Assembly (NCBI RefSeq): GCF_018861755.1
Contig: NZ_JAHLEF010000020.1
Coordinates: 23,997 to 87,996 of the forward strand
Direction: 5' to 3'
Length of the DNA stretch: 64,000 nt
Origin: Clostridium sp. CF012
GTDB taxonomy: Bacteria; Bacillota; Clostridia; Clostridiales; Clostridiaceae
This document shows positions 1-7,956 of the stretch, piece by piece. Positions within the stretch are counted from its first letter, which is position 1; each line of letters starts with the position of its first letter. The notes beneath the pieces were generated by a model. The model was not told the DNA's origin, ran no database searches, and was given only the letters and a program-made list of their open reading frames with translations. Position numbers and translations under genes: made by a program.

Positions 1-776
1 GTTTGATCTACATCCTTAGGGAAATAAGAGTTACCTGTTGCACCAAGGTATAATAGACCACCGTAAACTATTAGAAGTCCAATGAAAGCAATCGCAACTG
101 CATTAAAAGTTATTTTAGAAATGCTCTTTTGGTCTGTATATCCCTTAGCTTTAATAGCTTCGATAAATATAACAGCACATAACAATCCTGTAAGAATGTC
201 ACCGGTTTGATAAGCTGTTGTAAAGGCATTAGTGAATGGGTTTTTGATTCCTGTATCTACAGGCACTCCAATTGGTGTAGCAAATGCCATAATTACTATA
301 AAAACAAGAATTAATAAAAGTATAGGTGTCAGTATTTTACCAACCTTATCAATAACGTTTGACTTATCATTAGCAAAATAGAAGTTTATTGCAAAATAAA
401 TTATTAGGAATATATAAACTGAATATGACGGAAGATTTGGAAATACTCCTTTCAAACCGGTTTCAAAGGCAACCCCTCCTGTTCTTGGCACACTTATGAA
501 GGCACCTAAACCCATTACAAATAACATATAAACTTTATAGAACCATGGAGATATAGGTCTTGTTAGACCCTGGAAAGTACCTCCACAATTTCCAACTGCA
601 ATAACTGATACAACTGGTAATAAAATTCCTGTAAGTAGCAAACCTATAGTAGCAACTCCCCAGCTTGAACCCGACATATAGCCAATGAACGGTGGAAAAA
701 TCAGGTTACCTGCTCCAAAGAAAATGGCAAAAACTGCAAATCCAACAACTAAACTGTCTTTTAATGTTTTGCTCAC
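1..776 (-). CDS. brnQ: Branched-chain amino acid carrier, BrnQ/LIVCS family (3' end off window)
   Basis: About 258 codons of a polytopic membrane protein are visible; the C-terminus lies beyond position 1. The N-terminus reads VSKTLKDSLVVGFAVFAIFF, then GAGNLIFPPFIGYMSGS, typical of BrnQ, which imports Leu/Ile/Val with Na+ or H+ (family knowledge). The start chosen is GTG at 776, preceded by GGGGAG with an 8-nt gap. Upstream at 1030-1046 is a -24/-12 (sigma-54) element and at 1199-1224 a perfect palindrome shared with the M20/amidohydrolase intergenic region, so the carrier is probably switched on by the adjacent RocR-like activator. Family usual length is about 430-450 residues, so roughly 40% is missing only because of the window edge. 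Confidence 0.88.
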   Translation of the reverse strand, partial: MSKTLKDSLVVGFAVFAIFFGAGNLIFPPFIGYMSGSSWGVATIGLLLTGILLPVVSVIAVGNCGGTFQGLTRPISPWFYKVYMLFVMGLGAFISVPRTGGVAFETGLKGVFPNLPSYSVYIFLIIYFAINFYFANDKSNVIDKVGKILTPILLLILVFIVIMAFATPIGVPVDTGIKNPFTNAFTTAYQTGDILTGLLCAVIFIEAIKAKGYTDQKSISKITFNAVAIAFIGLLIVYGGLLYLGATGNSYFPKDVDQ

Positions 777-1029
777 GATAATTACTCCCCTTTACATTTT
801 AAAAATATTTTATTTTTATAATTTCTTTTTAATAGCTTGCCCATATCCATGAATATCTTCCAGTTATTGTTACACTACTCCATCATGCTTATTAGGACTA
901 TTTGGGATTTCTAATGTCGAATAGTTTACTATGGCATTAAACAATTACAACCCTAGCTATGGTTATACTTTAGCATCACTGATCTAATCCCCCCTTTTAA
1001 AGCTTAATATATTTCATAAATATCTATTA

Positions 1030-1046
1030 AGCAACTTTCATGCCGA
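1030..1046 (-). promoter_or_regulatory. Sigma-54 (-24/-12) promoter of brnQ
   Basis: The minus strand reads CGGCATGAAAGTTGCT. The GG (1044-1043) and GC (1032-1031) dinucleotides are exactly 12 nt apart, as required for RpoN promoters (consensus TGGCAC-N5-TTGC). It matches the element in front of the M20 gene at nearly every position. It implies a 5' leader of roughly 240 nt before brnQ. Confidence 0.75.
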
Positions 1047-1198
1047 AAATCATTCTATAGTGTGTTAAAAATAAAATTCTCAGTATCATCATAAAATATT
1101 ACATATCATGCCCCACTTTAAAGCTAATATTATATTAATTGCCACGGTTTTTATTCACGATTTTTTCTCTCGAAAGGCTATTAATCTAAGCGAAATTA

Positions 1199-1224
1199 CT
1201 AGAGTAAAATTTTTTTTACTCTAG
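1199..1224. promoter_or_regulatory. Palindromic enhancer (UAS) for the sigma-54 activator, site 1
   Basis: Perfect 11-bp inverted arms CTAGAGTAAAA and TTTTACTCTAG are separated by four T. The centre (1211.5) lies about 180 bp upstream of the brnQ -12 box, a normal distance for a sigma-54 enhancer. A near-identical palindrome occurs at 4327-4354, and both are followed by a further GTAAAAAT. Assignment to the neighbouring activator is inference from proximity and duplication. Confidence 0.7.
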
Positions 1225-1249
1225 GGGTAAAAATTTTAAAATGCAAAAT

Positions 1250-1286
1250 AAAAAGATATGGGTGAATTTCCTCCCCATATCTTTTT
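1250..1286 (-). terminator. Terminator of the sigma-54 activator gene
   Basis: Arms AAAAAGATATGGG (1250-1262) and CCCATATCTTTTT (1274-1286) pair perfectly. On the minus strand the stem ends in AT-rich sequence. The stop codon of the activator (1285-1287) overlaps the stem, and the A/T-rich symmetry could let it work in both directions. Confidence 0.75.
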
Positions 1287-2655
1287 ATTTTAGTTCATAT
1301 TTTTCAATTTTATATTTTAACAATTGCTTTGAAATACCTAGTTTTCTTGCTGTCTCAGTAAATCTATTATTGCTATTTTGCAACTCGTTTATAATAATTT
1401 GTTTCTCATATTCTTCAATAGAAGACTTAAGAGGTTTTGCTGTACTATTTAGGGGAGCTTCTGAACTTCTACTAATATGCTTGCTTATTCTTTCTGGGAT
1501 GTCGTCAATTGTTATTTGTGTAGTACTGACGTTGTTATATGCCGTTTCAATTGCATTTTTTAGTTCTCTAATATTACCTGGCCAGTTATATTTATAAAAG
1601 CAATCCAAAACTTCAGGATGAATATCTTTGATATTAACATTCATAGTACTATTAAATCTATTGATATAAAAATTAAGAATGCCTCCAATATCCTCCTTTC
1701 TCTCCGAAAGGTCAGGTAAATTAAGTTGAACCACTCCCAATCTATAAAATAAGTCATCTCTCAATTTTTTTTCAGAAACCATTTTTTCAGGACACTCATT
1801 TGTGGCTGATATAATCCTTATATCTAAGGGTATATTTTGGGTACCACCTATTCTTCTGATTATTTTTTCTTCAATAGCTTTTAATAATTTTACCTGCAAA
1901 TAAATATCCAAAGAGTTGATTTCATCAAGAAACAATGTTCCTCCATCCGCCTGTTCAAAAATTCCTTGGATGTCATTGGAACCGGTGAAGCTCCCTTTGA
2001 CGGTCCCAAATAGAATGCTCTCAAGCAAGGTTGCCGGAATGGCTCCACAATTCTGGGATATAAAGGGTTTGGTATATCTTTCACTCATATTGTGAATTGC
2101 CTGAGCTACAACTTCTTTACCAGTACCTGTCTTTCCATAGATTAGTACTGAAGAATTAGTTTTTGATATTTTGGATATCTTTTTCTTTATTTCAAGCATT
2201 TTTGGGTTTACTGTTATTAAATCGTCTATTGTATATATAGTATTATTTTTTCTGTAGATTTTATGGTTTGAGTAACTATCTAGCATTTCAATGCTCTCTT
2301 TTGTATAGAAATATTTAGAAAATTCAATAGCACCTATAACTTTATTATCCTCAGTTAAAGGATAGGTAGAATTGATTGCCTGAACGCTGTTTCCTTTTCT
2401 TGTAATTAACTCTTGATTTTTATTACATATGGGTACTCCGGTTTTAAGAACATTCATTATACTGCTTGTTTCATCAGTAAGATTAGCATAAAGTGATGTA
2501 ATTTTATGTCCTATAAATTTATCTGGGCTTAATGCAAGTGCTTTAATTATTTCTAAATTCGCGGCATCATAAAAAATTACAACTCCTTTTTCATCAGTTA
2601 TCAATATGTTCTCAAAATCATTCAGTTTTTTTATCTCATCAAATTTAAAATTCAT
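1285..2655 (-). CDS. Sigma-54-dependent enhancer-binding regulator, RocR-like (PAS-AAA+-Fis HTH)
   Basis: 456 residues. An N-terminal PAS-like sensor (about 10-125) is followed by an AAA+ sigma-54 activation domain with Walker A GKTGTGKE (174-181), the sigma-54 contact loop as GSFTGS (221-226; the family norm is GAFTGA), Walker B GGTLFLDE (238-245), and a C-terminal Fis-type HTH ending [18 protein letters not shown]. The protein hydrolyses ATP to remodel RNA polymerase-sigma-54 at -24/-12 promoters. It lies between brnQ and the M20 gene; its likely targets are the three sigma-54 promoters at 1030, 4229 and 4474 via the palindromes at 1199 and 4327. The PAS domain suggests a small-molecule ligand, perhaps an amino acid or acyl-amino acid (inference). 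Confidence 0.9.
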   Translation of the reverse strand: MNFKFDEIKKLNDFENILITDEKGVVIFYDAANLEIIKALALSPDKFIGHKITSLYANLTDETSSIMNVLKTGVPICNKNQELITRKGNSVQAINSTYPLTEDNKVIGAIEFSKYFYTKESIEMLDSYSNHKIYRKNNTIYTIDDLITVNPKMLEIKKKISKISKTNSSVLIYGKTGTGKEVVAQAIHNMSERYTKPFISQNCGAIPATLLESILFGTVKGSFTGSNDIQGIFEQADGGTLFLDEINSLDIYLQVKLLKAIEEKIIRRIGGTQNIPLDIRIISATNECPEKMVSEKKLRDDLFYRLGVVQLNLPDLSERKEDIGGILNFYINRFNSTMNVNIKDIHPEVLDCFYKYNWPGNIRELKNAIETAYNNVSTTQITIDDIPERISKHISRSSEAPLNSTAKPLKSSIEEYEKQIIINELQNSNNRFTETARKLGISKQLLKYKIEKYELK

Positions 2656-2887
2656 AACATCACCCGCAAAATCAAATTTTAGTATCTTTTATCATTGTCA
2701 TTACTTAAATATACTACTTTTTAAAGCAAAGAAAAAGATAAATTTTCTTGTACTAGCGATTCTTCTCTTCCAACCCACCATCTTCACGAAGTGCAAATCT
2801 TCCCTTTTCTATAGTCAATACAACAATTAATAATCTGAAACCCATTTTTAATCATATAACTATTAGAAAACAGAAATGATTAGTAAT

Positions 2888-2927
2888 ACAAAAGAGCTGT
2901 CCCATATTAATGAGACAACTCTTTTGT
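2888..2927 (-). terminator. Terminator downstream of the M20 gene
   Basis: Arms ACAAAAGAGCTGTC and GACAACTCTTTTGT form a long stem with A/T-rich ends on both sides, so it can serve as a terminator for the M20 gene. About 230 bp upstream of the sigma-54 activator (2656-2887) show no other feature. Confidence 0.7.
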
Positions 2928-2962
2928 AATTTTATTTTAATAATTTTTCCTTTAGCCATGGT

Positions 2963-4078
2963 TTATAGTTCAGCAAGTCCTTTGAAAAGTTCCACCGCTG
3001 TTTCGATGATCTCATCTGGGAAGTAATAGTCGAAAGTATGAATGTTAGGATAATTTTCACCGTCTCCTATGTAGCACATGGCACCTTTTGTATGTTTCAA
3101 ATAGTGTCCGAAGTCTTCGGAGCCACGGAATGCTTCCAACATTTCGACTACTTGAATCCCCTTTACCTTGCAAACCTCACGGATTTTGTCGGAACTTTCT
3201 TTGTGGTTTGCAGTCTCCGGAAATGCGTCATTGTAGGAAAAATTTACCTTAAGGCCGTACTTTTCCCCTTGTGCCAGAGCAAGATCTTCAAGGTTTTTCT
3301 GGAGCTTATTCAATTCCACTTCATACAGACCACGAATCGTTAAAAGCAAGTCGCCCTTACTTGCAGATACGCCGAAGGCTCTTTCGCCGATGTCTACCTG
3401 AATTACGGTGCAAAGAACCATACCTTTGTTGCTATCCAGAGAGATGAACTCGGGAATGGCATCAATAACCTTTGCAATAGCGAAAGCAGGATTTATTCCT
3501 TTCTCCGGTTCGCTGGCATGGGAAGGAGAACCTTCCATGTGTATGGTCATGCCCTTTGATGCACATTGTGCTATTCCGTCGATTACGTTGACGGACTTAA
3601 AAGCCATATTGCTCATGTTATGGTATGCGAAAATTTCTTCTATGTTATTTTCCTTGATAAAAGCCACACACTCAGCAGCACCATCTCCAGTTTCCTCCGC
3701 ATGCTGGAAGAGCAAAAATATATTTTTGTCGGCACCCTTCTGGTGGATTTCTAGTGCAAACCCAGCAAGGCATGCAGCGTGGCCATCATGTCCACATTTG
3801 TGGGAGATTCCAGGAAACTGGGAAGAGTATGGAATGTCGATATTTTCCTGCATAGGAAGCGCGTCAAAATCCGCACGGAACGCTATGTTTTTTTTGTCTT
3901 CTCCTGCGCGATAAATTGCATAAAACCAAAGGCCATTGTCTACGATTTCAAGCTTTGTATGTGTTTTTAGAAAATCTATTAAATGCTTCTTTGTCCAAAC
4001 TTCCTTATTCGAGAGTTCAGGATGCTGATGTAATTCATGCCGTAGCTGTTTGGTTAATTCAAGATTTTTTGTTTCCAC
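2963..4078 (-). CDS. M20 family metallo-amidohydrolase (N-acyl-amino-acid / aminoacylase-like)
   Basis: 371 residues, the normal length for the M20D amidohydrolases (hippurate, IAA-amino acid and N-acetyl-amino acid hydrolases). Metal-binding motifs are RADFDALP (about 68-75), HKCGHDGH (about 92-99), QHAEE and the C-terminal GSEDFG. The enzyme is expected to be cytosolic (no signal peptide) and to cleave an acyl group from an amino acid. Start is GTG at 4078 with AAGGAG 9 nt upstream. A textbook sigma-54 promoter (4229-4245) drives it. Base composition is visibly richer in G+C in its central part than its neighbours, suggesting a different history. Substrate is unknown; the context with BrnQ suggests acylated branched-chain amino acids (inference). 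Confidence 0.88.
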   Translation of the reverse strand: METKNLELTKQLRHELHQHPELSNKEVWTKKHLIDFLKTHTKLEIVDNGLWFYAIYRAGEDKKNIAFRADFDALPMQENIDIPYSSQFPGISHKCGHDGHAACLAGFALEIHQKGADKNIFLLFQHAEETGDGAAECVAFIKENNIEEIFAYHNMSNMAFKSVNVIDGIAQCASKGMTIHMEGSPSHASEPEKGINPAFAIAKVIDAIPEFISLDSNKGMVLCTVIQVDIGERAFGVSASKGDLLLTIRGLYEVELNKLQKNLEDLALAQGEKYGLKVNFSYNDAFPETANHKESSDKIREVCKVKGIQVVEMLEAFRGSEDFGHYLKHTKGAMCYIGDGENYPNIHTFDYYFPDEIIETAVELFKGLAEL

Positions 4079-4228
4079 TATATTAATCTCCTTTTTATTT
4101 GTTTATTTTTAACGACATTTCAGAAGGAAAGTCTCCCACTAGAGATGATTTAATACAATTAAGAATCTTTCCTGGTGCTAATACTATTAGCATTAATATA
4201 TCTATAATACTAATATTACATAATAATT

Positions 4229-4245
4229 AGCAACTTTTGTGCCAA
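4229..4245 (-). promoter_or_regulatory. Sigma-54 (-24/-12) promoter of the M20 gene
   Basis: The minus strand reads TTGGCACAAAAGTTGCT, an almost perfect RpoN consensus. GG (4243-4242) and GC (4231-4230) are 12 nt apart. Transcription would start near 4218, giving a leader of about 140 nt. Confidence 0.85.
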
Positions 4246-4326
4246 AATTATATTAAAGTAAAGAAAGCCTTGTTTCTTTACTTTAATATACAGTAAAATT
4301 ATAAACTAATAAAAATGCAAAACATC

Positions 4327-4354
4327 CTAAGAGTAAAGTTATTTTTACTCTTAG
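4327..4354. promoter_or_regulatory. Palindromic enhancer (UAS) for the sigma-54 activator, site 2
   Basis: Perfect 11-bp arms CTAAGAGTAAA (4327-4337) and TTTACTCTTAG (4344-4354) are separated by 6 nt. The shared core with site 1 is AGAGTAAA/TTTACTCT. It sits between two divergent sigma-54 promoters, about 110 bp from the M20 -12 box and about 148 bp from the amidohydrolase -12 box, so one enhancer can serve both. Confidence 0.72.
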
Positions 4355-4473
4355 TGTAAAAATCTCACCCCTATACCATTAGTGAATTCAGAAATCTTTT
4401 TCTCCACCCTCAGAAAGTTTCTCCCACAGCTCATCTACTTCCTTCTCTCATAGTTTAAAATAAAAATCTGTAC

Positions 4474-4490
4474 TTGGCATTATTATTGCT
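4474..4490 (+). promoter_or_regulatory. Sigma-54 (-24/-12) promoter of the YtcJ-like amidohydrolase
   Basis: The sequence TTGGCATTATTATTGCT has GG (4476-4477) and GC (4488-4489) 12 nt apart. It faces right, toward the gene starting at 4575, and diverges from the M20 promoter. Confidence 0.8.
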
Positions 4491-4574
4491 TATATTATTT
4501 ATAAACAATTCTCATTGAAAATTATGTTTAGAAATAATCCAAATTTTAATTTTACTTAGGAAGGGGAAATATCT

Positions 4575-6188
4575 ATGGATATATCATTAATACTTATAAA
4601 TGGAAAAATCCATACTTTGGATGGAAAAATATTTGAATCCATGGCGGTTGCTAAAGATAGGATAGTTAAACTAGGTTTAACCTCAGTTATAAAATCAATG
4701 GCTACTTCAGTAACTCATAAAATAGATTTGAAGGGAAAATCTCTATTTCCTGGATTCAATGATAGTCATCTTCATCTTCAAATCCGCGGAGCTGATAAGG
4801 ATAGTGTTAATTTGTCTGACTCTAGATCATTGCAAGATATTATAGAAAAAGGAAAGCAGTTTATTATTTTCACTAATAAAAACTCAGGAGAGTGGCTTCA
4901 TGGGTATGGCTGGAATCAAAACAATTTTGACGTTAAATCCTTCCCTACAAGAGATGATTTAGATAAGATATCAACAGTGCATCCAATTGTATTTTCAAGA
5001 ACATGTCACCATATCGGTGTAATGAATTCTATAGCAATAAAACTCACGAACATAAATAATGATACCGCTATAAAGGGTGGATCATTTGATAAAGATAAAA
5101 ACGGAATTATTAACGGAATTTTCAGGGAAGGTGCTGTAGACTTCGTCTATAATCAGATACCAAAGGCCACCATCTCTCAGATAAAAAACAATATTTCTAT
5201 TGCTATGGAGGAGGCCCTTAGGTTCGGAGTTACATCATTACAAACAAGTGATTTGCACAACGGAATTAAATTCGAGGAAATGTATGAAGCTTATATGAGT
5301 CTTAAAGATCAAGGTAGACTTAAGGCACGAATAAGTCAGCAACTATTTCTGCCAGATAAAACAAAACTATTATCTTTTTTAGATAAAGGCTTTAAACCTA
5401 ACGCAGGCGATAACTATTTTAGATTAGGTCCTGTTAAATTACTTACAGATGGATCGCTCGGAGCAAGAACAGCTGCACTTATTGAAGATTATAGCGATGA
5501 TCCTGGTAATAAAGGGGTTCTCACCTATTTCCAAACAGAGCTTGATGAAATGGTAGATATTGCACACCAAAATGGTTTCCAAATTACCCTCCATGCCATA
5601 GGAGATGCGGCCGTAAAATCATCTGTAGAAGCAATAGAAAAAGCATTTGCACTAAAAGCCATCAATTACCGTCACAGAATAAATCACTGCCAGATTGGAA
5701 ATATTGAACTATTTGAAAGAATGGCTAAATGCGGATTAGTTGCTGATATACAACCAGTCTTTGTTTCCTCTGATTGGAGTATGGTTGAAGGCCGTGTGGG
5801 AAAATCAAGAGTTCAGACAAGTTATGCTTGGAAATCGATGACGAAAGCTGGAATTCGTCTTGCAGGAGGCACTGATTCACCAGTTGAGAGTTTAAATCCT
5901 ATGTATGGAATTTATGCTGCTGTAACAAGGAAAGGACTTGACGGTAATCCCAGCAGTGGTTGGTTACCTGATGAAAAATTGTCAGTGCAAGAAGCTCTAG
6001 AACTATATACAAAAGGCTCAGCCTATGCAACTTACGAAGAAAATGAAAAGGGAACTTTAACAGAGGGAAAGCTTGCTGATATGGTTGTACTGTCTGAAAA
6101 TCCATTAGAAGTACCAAGAGACAATATTAAAGATATTGAGGTATTAACCACTATTGTTGGTGGAAACATAGTATATTCTAAAATATAA
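4575..6188 (+). CDS. Amidohydrolase_3 (YtcJ-like) metal-dependent hydrolase
   Basis: 537 residues, typical of the YtcJ/AepA-like branch of the amidohydrolase superfamily. Visible are the beta-strand-1 metal motif DSHLHL (about 63-68), a strand-4 region around LLTDGSLGART, a LHAIGDAAV motif with metal-ligand His, a HCQ motif, and the late GGTDSPVES Asp motif. No signal peptide. AGGAAGGGG precedes the ATG. It probably hydrolyses an amide or cyclic amide in the cytosol; the natural substrate of the family is poorly known. The sigma-54 promoter and shared enhancer place it in the same regulon as the M20 enzyme and BrnQ, suggesting sequential deacylation and uptake steps (inference). Confidence 0.88.
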   Translation: MDISLILINGKIHTLDGKIFESMAVAKDRIVKLGLTSVIKSMATSVTHKIDLKGKSLFPGFNDSHLHLQIRGADKDSVNLSDSRSLQDIIEKGKQFIIFTNKNSGEWLHGYGWNQNNFDVKSFPTRDDLDKISTVHPIVFSRTCHHIGVMNSIAIKLTNINNDTAIKGGSFDKDKNGIINGIFREGAVDFVYNQIPKATISQIKNNISIAMEEALRFGVTSLQTSDLHNGIKFEEMYEAYMSLKDQGRLKARISQQLFLPDKTKLLSFLDKGFKPNAGDNYFRLGPVKLLTDGSLGARTAALIEDYSDDPGNKGVLTYFQTELDEMVDIAHQNGFQITLHAIGDAAVKSSVEAIEKAFALKAINYRHRINHCQIGNIELFERMAKCGLVADIQPVFVSSDWSMVEGRVGKSRVQTSYAWKSMTKAGIRLAGGTDSPVESLNPMYGIYAAVTRKGLDGNPSSGWLPDEKLSVQEALELYTKGSAYATYEENEKGTLTEGKLADMVVLSENPLEVPRDNIKDIEVLTTIVGGNIVYSKI

Positions 6189-6199
6189 ATATAGCTATA

Positions 6200-6237
6200 A
6201 ATAATAGATCACTAAAAATCTTTAGTGGTCTATTATT
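6200..6237 (+). terminator. Terminator of the YtcJ-like gene
   Basis: Stem between AATAATAGATCACTAAA (6200-6216) and TTTAGTGGTCTATTATT (6221-6237), one mismatch, loop AATC, immediately after the stop codon region. Confidence 0.75.
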
Positions 6238-6425
6238 TGCATTTGAATTCAGTTGACTTTTATTGTTTTCTATTTTGCTATATGCGGTTTTTAAACCTAG
6301 TTTTTTAATAGTTTAAAACGTTATAATTGATAAATTTTTCATCTGCAAAGGTGGCCCTATTTATAATTCCAAAATTATTAAATTGTATGTATCTATATCA
6401 GTATGCTATCTGCGAGAATATTATC

Positions 6426-6455
6426 GATATTAATTATCACTTGACAATTAATATC
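6426..6455. promoter_or_regulatory. Inverted-repeat operator overlapping the sodA -35 box
   Basis: Perfect 10-bp arms GATATTAATT (6426-6435) and AATTAATATC (6446-6455) flank ATCACTTGAC. The right half covers the -35 hexamer of the sodA promoter, the geometry of a repressor site. The cognate regulator is unknown; it does not match a PerR box closely. Confidence 0.5.
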
Positions 6456-6469
6456 ATTCGAGTTACTAT
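6441..6469 (+). promoter_or_regulatory. Sigma-A promoter of sodA
   Basis: TTGACA (6441-6446), 17-bp spacer, TACTAT (6464-6469). The gene follows with an AGGAGG-type site just before ATG at 6508. The preceding 6239-6425 shows nothing recognisable. Confidence 0.75.
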
Positions 6470-6507
6470 AATAACATAATAAACTTTACTATTAGGAGGA
6501 ATTAATT

Positions 6508-7122
6508 ATGAAATTTGAATTACCAAAACTATCTTATGAATACAGTTCACTTGAACCTTATATAGATGCCCAAACAATGGAAATACATCACAGTAAGCAT
6601 CATCAAGCTTACGTAAATAACTTAAATGCTGCTTTAGATAAGTATCCAGAGCTTTATGGTAAAGGCTTAGACTGGTTATTAAAAAATCTAGAGGAGGTTC
6701 CATTAGATATAAGAGTGGCTGTTAGAAATAATGGTGGAGGTCACCTTAATCACAGTATGTTTTGGAATGTTATGTCACCAGTTAAAGTTGAAGCCCCGAA
6801 ATTAGAATTAATCAAAGCTATTGATGAAAAATTCGGAAATTTAGAAGCATTTAAAGCTGAATTTGCAAAAGCTGCAACAACTAGATTCGGAAGTGGTTGG
6901 GCCTTTCTTGTAATAAATAAAAACAAAGAACTTGAAGTTATTTCAACTGCAAATCAAGATAATCCAATTAGTGATGGATTGATACCAATCTTAGGATTAG
7001 ATGTTTGGGAGCATGCATATTATTTGAAATTTCAAAACAGGCGTCCTGACTATATTTCTGAGTGGTGGAACGTAGTTAATTGGGACTATGTATCAGATCT
7101 ATATCTAAATTCTATAAAGTAA
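6508..7122 (+). CDS. sodA: Superoxide dismutase, Mn/Fe family (Mn-type residues)
   Basis: 204 residues, the usual SodA length. Dismutates superoxide to O2 and H2O2. Metal ligands are visible as H27 (MEIHHSKHH), H82 (GGGHLNHSMFW), D165 and H169 (LDVWEHAYYL). Gln150 in STANQDNP is the manganese-type position. Cytosolic, no signal. It has its own TTGACA/TACTAT promoter overlapped by a palindrome, so regulation by an oxygen or redox repressor is plausible. Monocistronic: followed by stem-loops at 7140-7216. Confidence 0.95.
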   Translation: MKFELPKLSYEYSSLEPYIDAQTMEIHHSKHHQAYVNNLNAALDKYPELYGKGLDWLLKNLEEVPLDIRVAVRNNGGGHLNHSMFWNVMSPVKVEAPKLELIKAIDEKFGNLEAFKAEFAKAATTRFGSGWAFLVINKNKELEVISTANQDNPISDGLIPILGLDVWEHAYYLKFQNRRPDYISEWWNVVNWDYVSDLYLNSIK

Positions 7123-7181
7123 AACCAAAAAGGTTTATGTTTAAAACTTTAGTAAATTTACTAAAAGTTTAAACTTTAAAC

Positions 7182-7216
7182 AAATAAATAAGAGCCATAT
7201 TGGCTCTTATTTATTT
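7182..7216. terminator. Bidirectional terminator between sodA and the small membrane gene
   Basis: Perfect 16-bp arms AAATAAATAAGAGCCA (7182-7197) and TGGCTCTTATTTATTT (7201-7216), loop TAT. An AT-only stem precedes it at 7140-7175. The stop codon of the convergent small gene (7211-7213) lies inside the right arm. Confidence 0.8.
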
Positions 7217-7378
7217 TGTAATATTTCTTCTTCTATTTTTTCCTGAAATCATGTCTACGATGAAAACTACTACAGCTATCAAAAGTAGCCAATGAATCAT
7301 AAATCCACCAATACTAAATAAAAGTCCCAAGACCCAAAAACATAATACTATTCCACCTATCCAACTTAAAAAACCCAT
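7211..7378 (-). CDS. Small lmo0937-type membrane protein
   Basis: 55 residues, starting MGFLSWIGGIVLCFWVLGLL and ending SGKNRRRNITK. Two hydrophobic segments are separated by a short GGF turn and followed by a basic tail, the pattern of the lmo0937/DUF5670 family of tiny envelope proteins (family function unknown, often stress-linked). ATG at 7378 has a weak AAAGG upstream. The stop codon is embedded in the shared sodA terminator, so the 3' ends of both genes are packed together. Confidence 0.72.
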   Translation of the reverse strand: MGFLSWIGGIVLCFWVLGLLFSIGGFMIHWLLLIAVVVFIVDMISGKNRRRNITK

Positions 7379-7613
7379 CTAAACCACAACCTTTCTTATA
7401 TAGATTTAATCGTTATATGTATAATTATGATGTCCAAATTAAATTTAAATATTCGAAGAGATTATAATTACCAGTTCATAAGATACATCAGATTCGATTT
7501 TTTCACTTTTCAAAATAAGTAATCGATTTATGCATGTGGTAAAAGTCATAATCTATGCTTTATCTTTAGCTACATATCTACTCCTATTTTATCTTGATTT
7601 ACTAAAATCCCAA

Positions 7614-7643
7614 CAAAAAAAGCATCATAAGGATGCTCTTTTC
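7614..7643 (-). terminator. Terminator of the 68-residue hydrophilic gene
   Basis: On the minus strand AGCATC-cttat-GATGCT is followed by seven T. It lies 20 bp after the stop codon at 7663. The gap 7379-7613 shows no other feature. Confidence 0.7.
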
Positions 7644-7662
7644 TGTTTTAAATATTCTATAG

Positions 7663-7869
7663 CTAGTTTTTGTTTCTAGTTCCTTGATTAGCTGCTTGTA
7701 CGCCAGCATTTCCATTAGCCATATATCCGTTTTTAGCATTTTTGCTATCTAAACTATTAGCAACAAGGCTTTGATCTTTTTCTTTTATGGTCATGTTTTT
7801 GGTCAGACTATTTTCACTATTAGGTATAATATTTTGATTATTTTCAGCTATTGTTTTATTTTGACTCAT
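7663..7869 (-). CDS. Small hydrophilic Asn/Gln/Lys-rich protein, unknown
   Basis: 68 residues beginning MSQNKTIAENNQNIIPNSEN. Very rich in Asn, Gln, Lys and Ser, with no Cys, Trp or hydrophobic stretch, so probably soluble and disordered. AAAGGAGAGG lies at good distance before the ATG, and a terminator follows, so it looks like a genuine monocistronic gene. The composition recalls small spore or stress-associated proteins of clostridia, but no motif such as the SASP GPR-cleavage site is visible. Function not assigned. Confidence 0.6.
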   Translation of the reverse strand: MSQNKTIAENNQNIIPNSENSLTKNMTIKEKDQSLVANSLDSKNAKNGYMANGNAGVQAANQGTRNKN

Positions 7870-7956
7870 AAAAATCCTCTCCTTTACTAATTATTCTATA
7901 TTATAATGCCTTTAACTTAATATACTTATACTAAAATAAAGCTTTTCCCAAATTTT

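Noticed and set aside
3408..3914. 168-codon ORF on the plus strand within the M20 gene
   Set aside because: Antisense shadow of a well-supported M20 amidohydrolase; no RBS and low-complexity composition.
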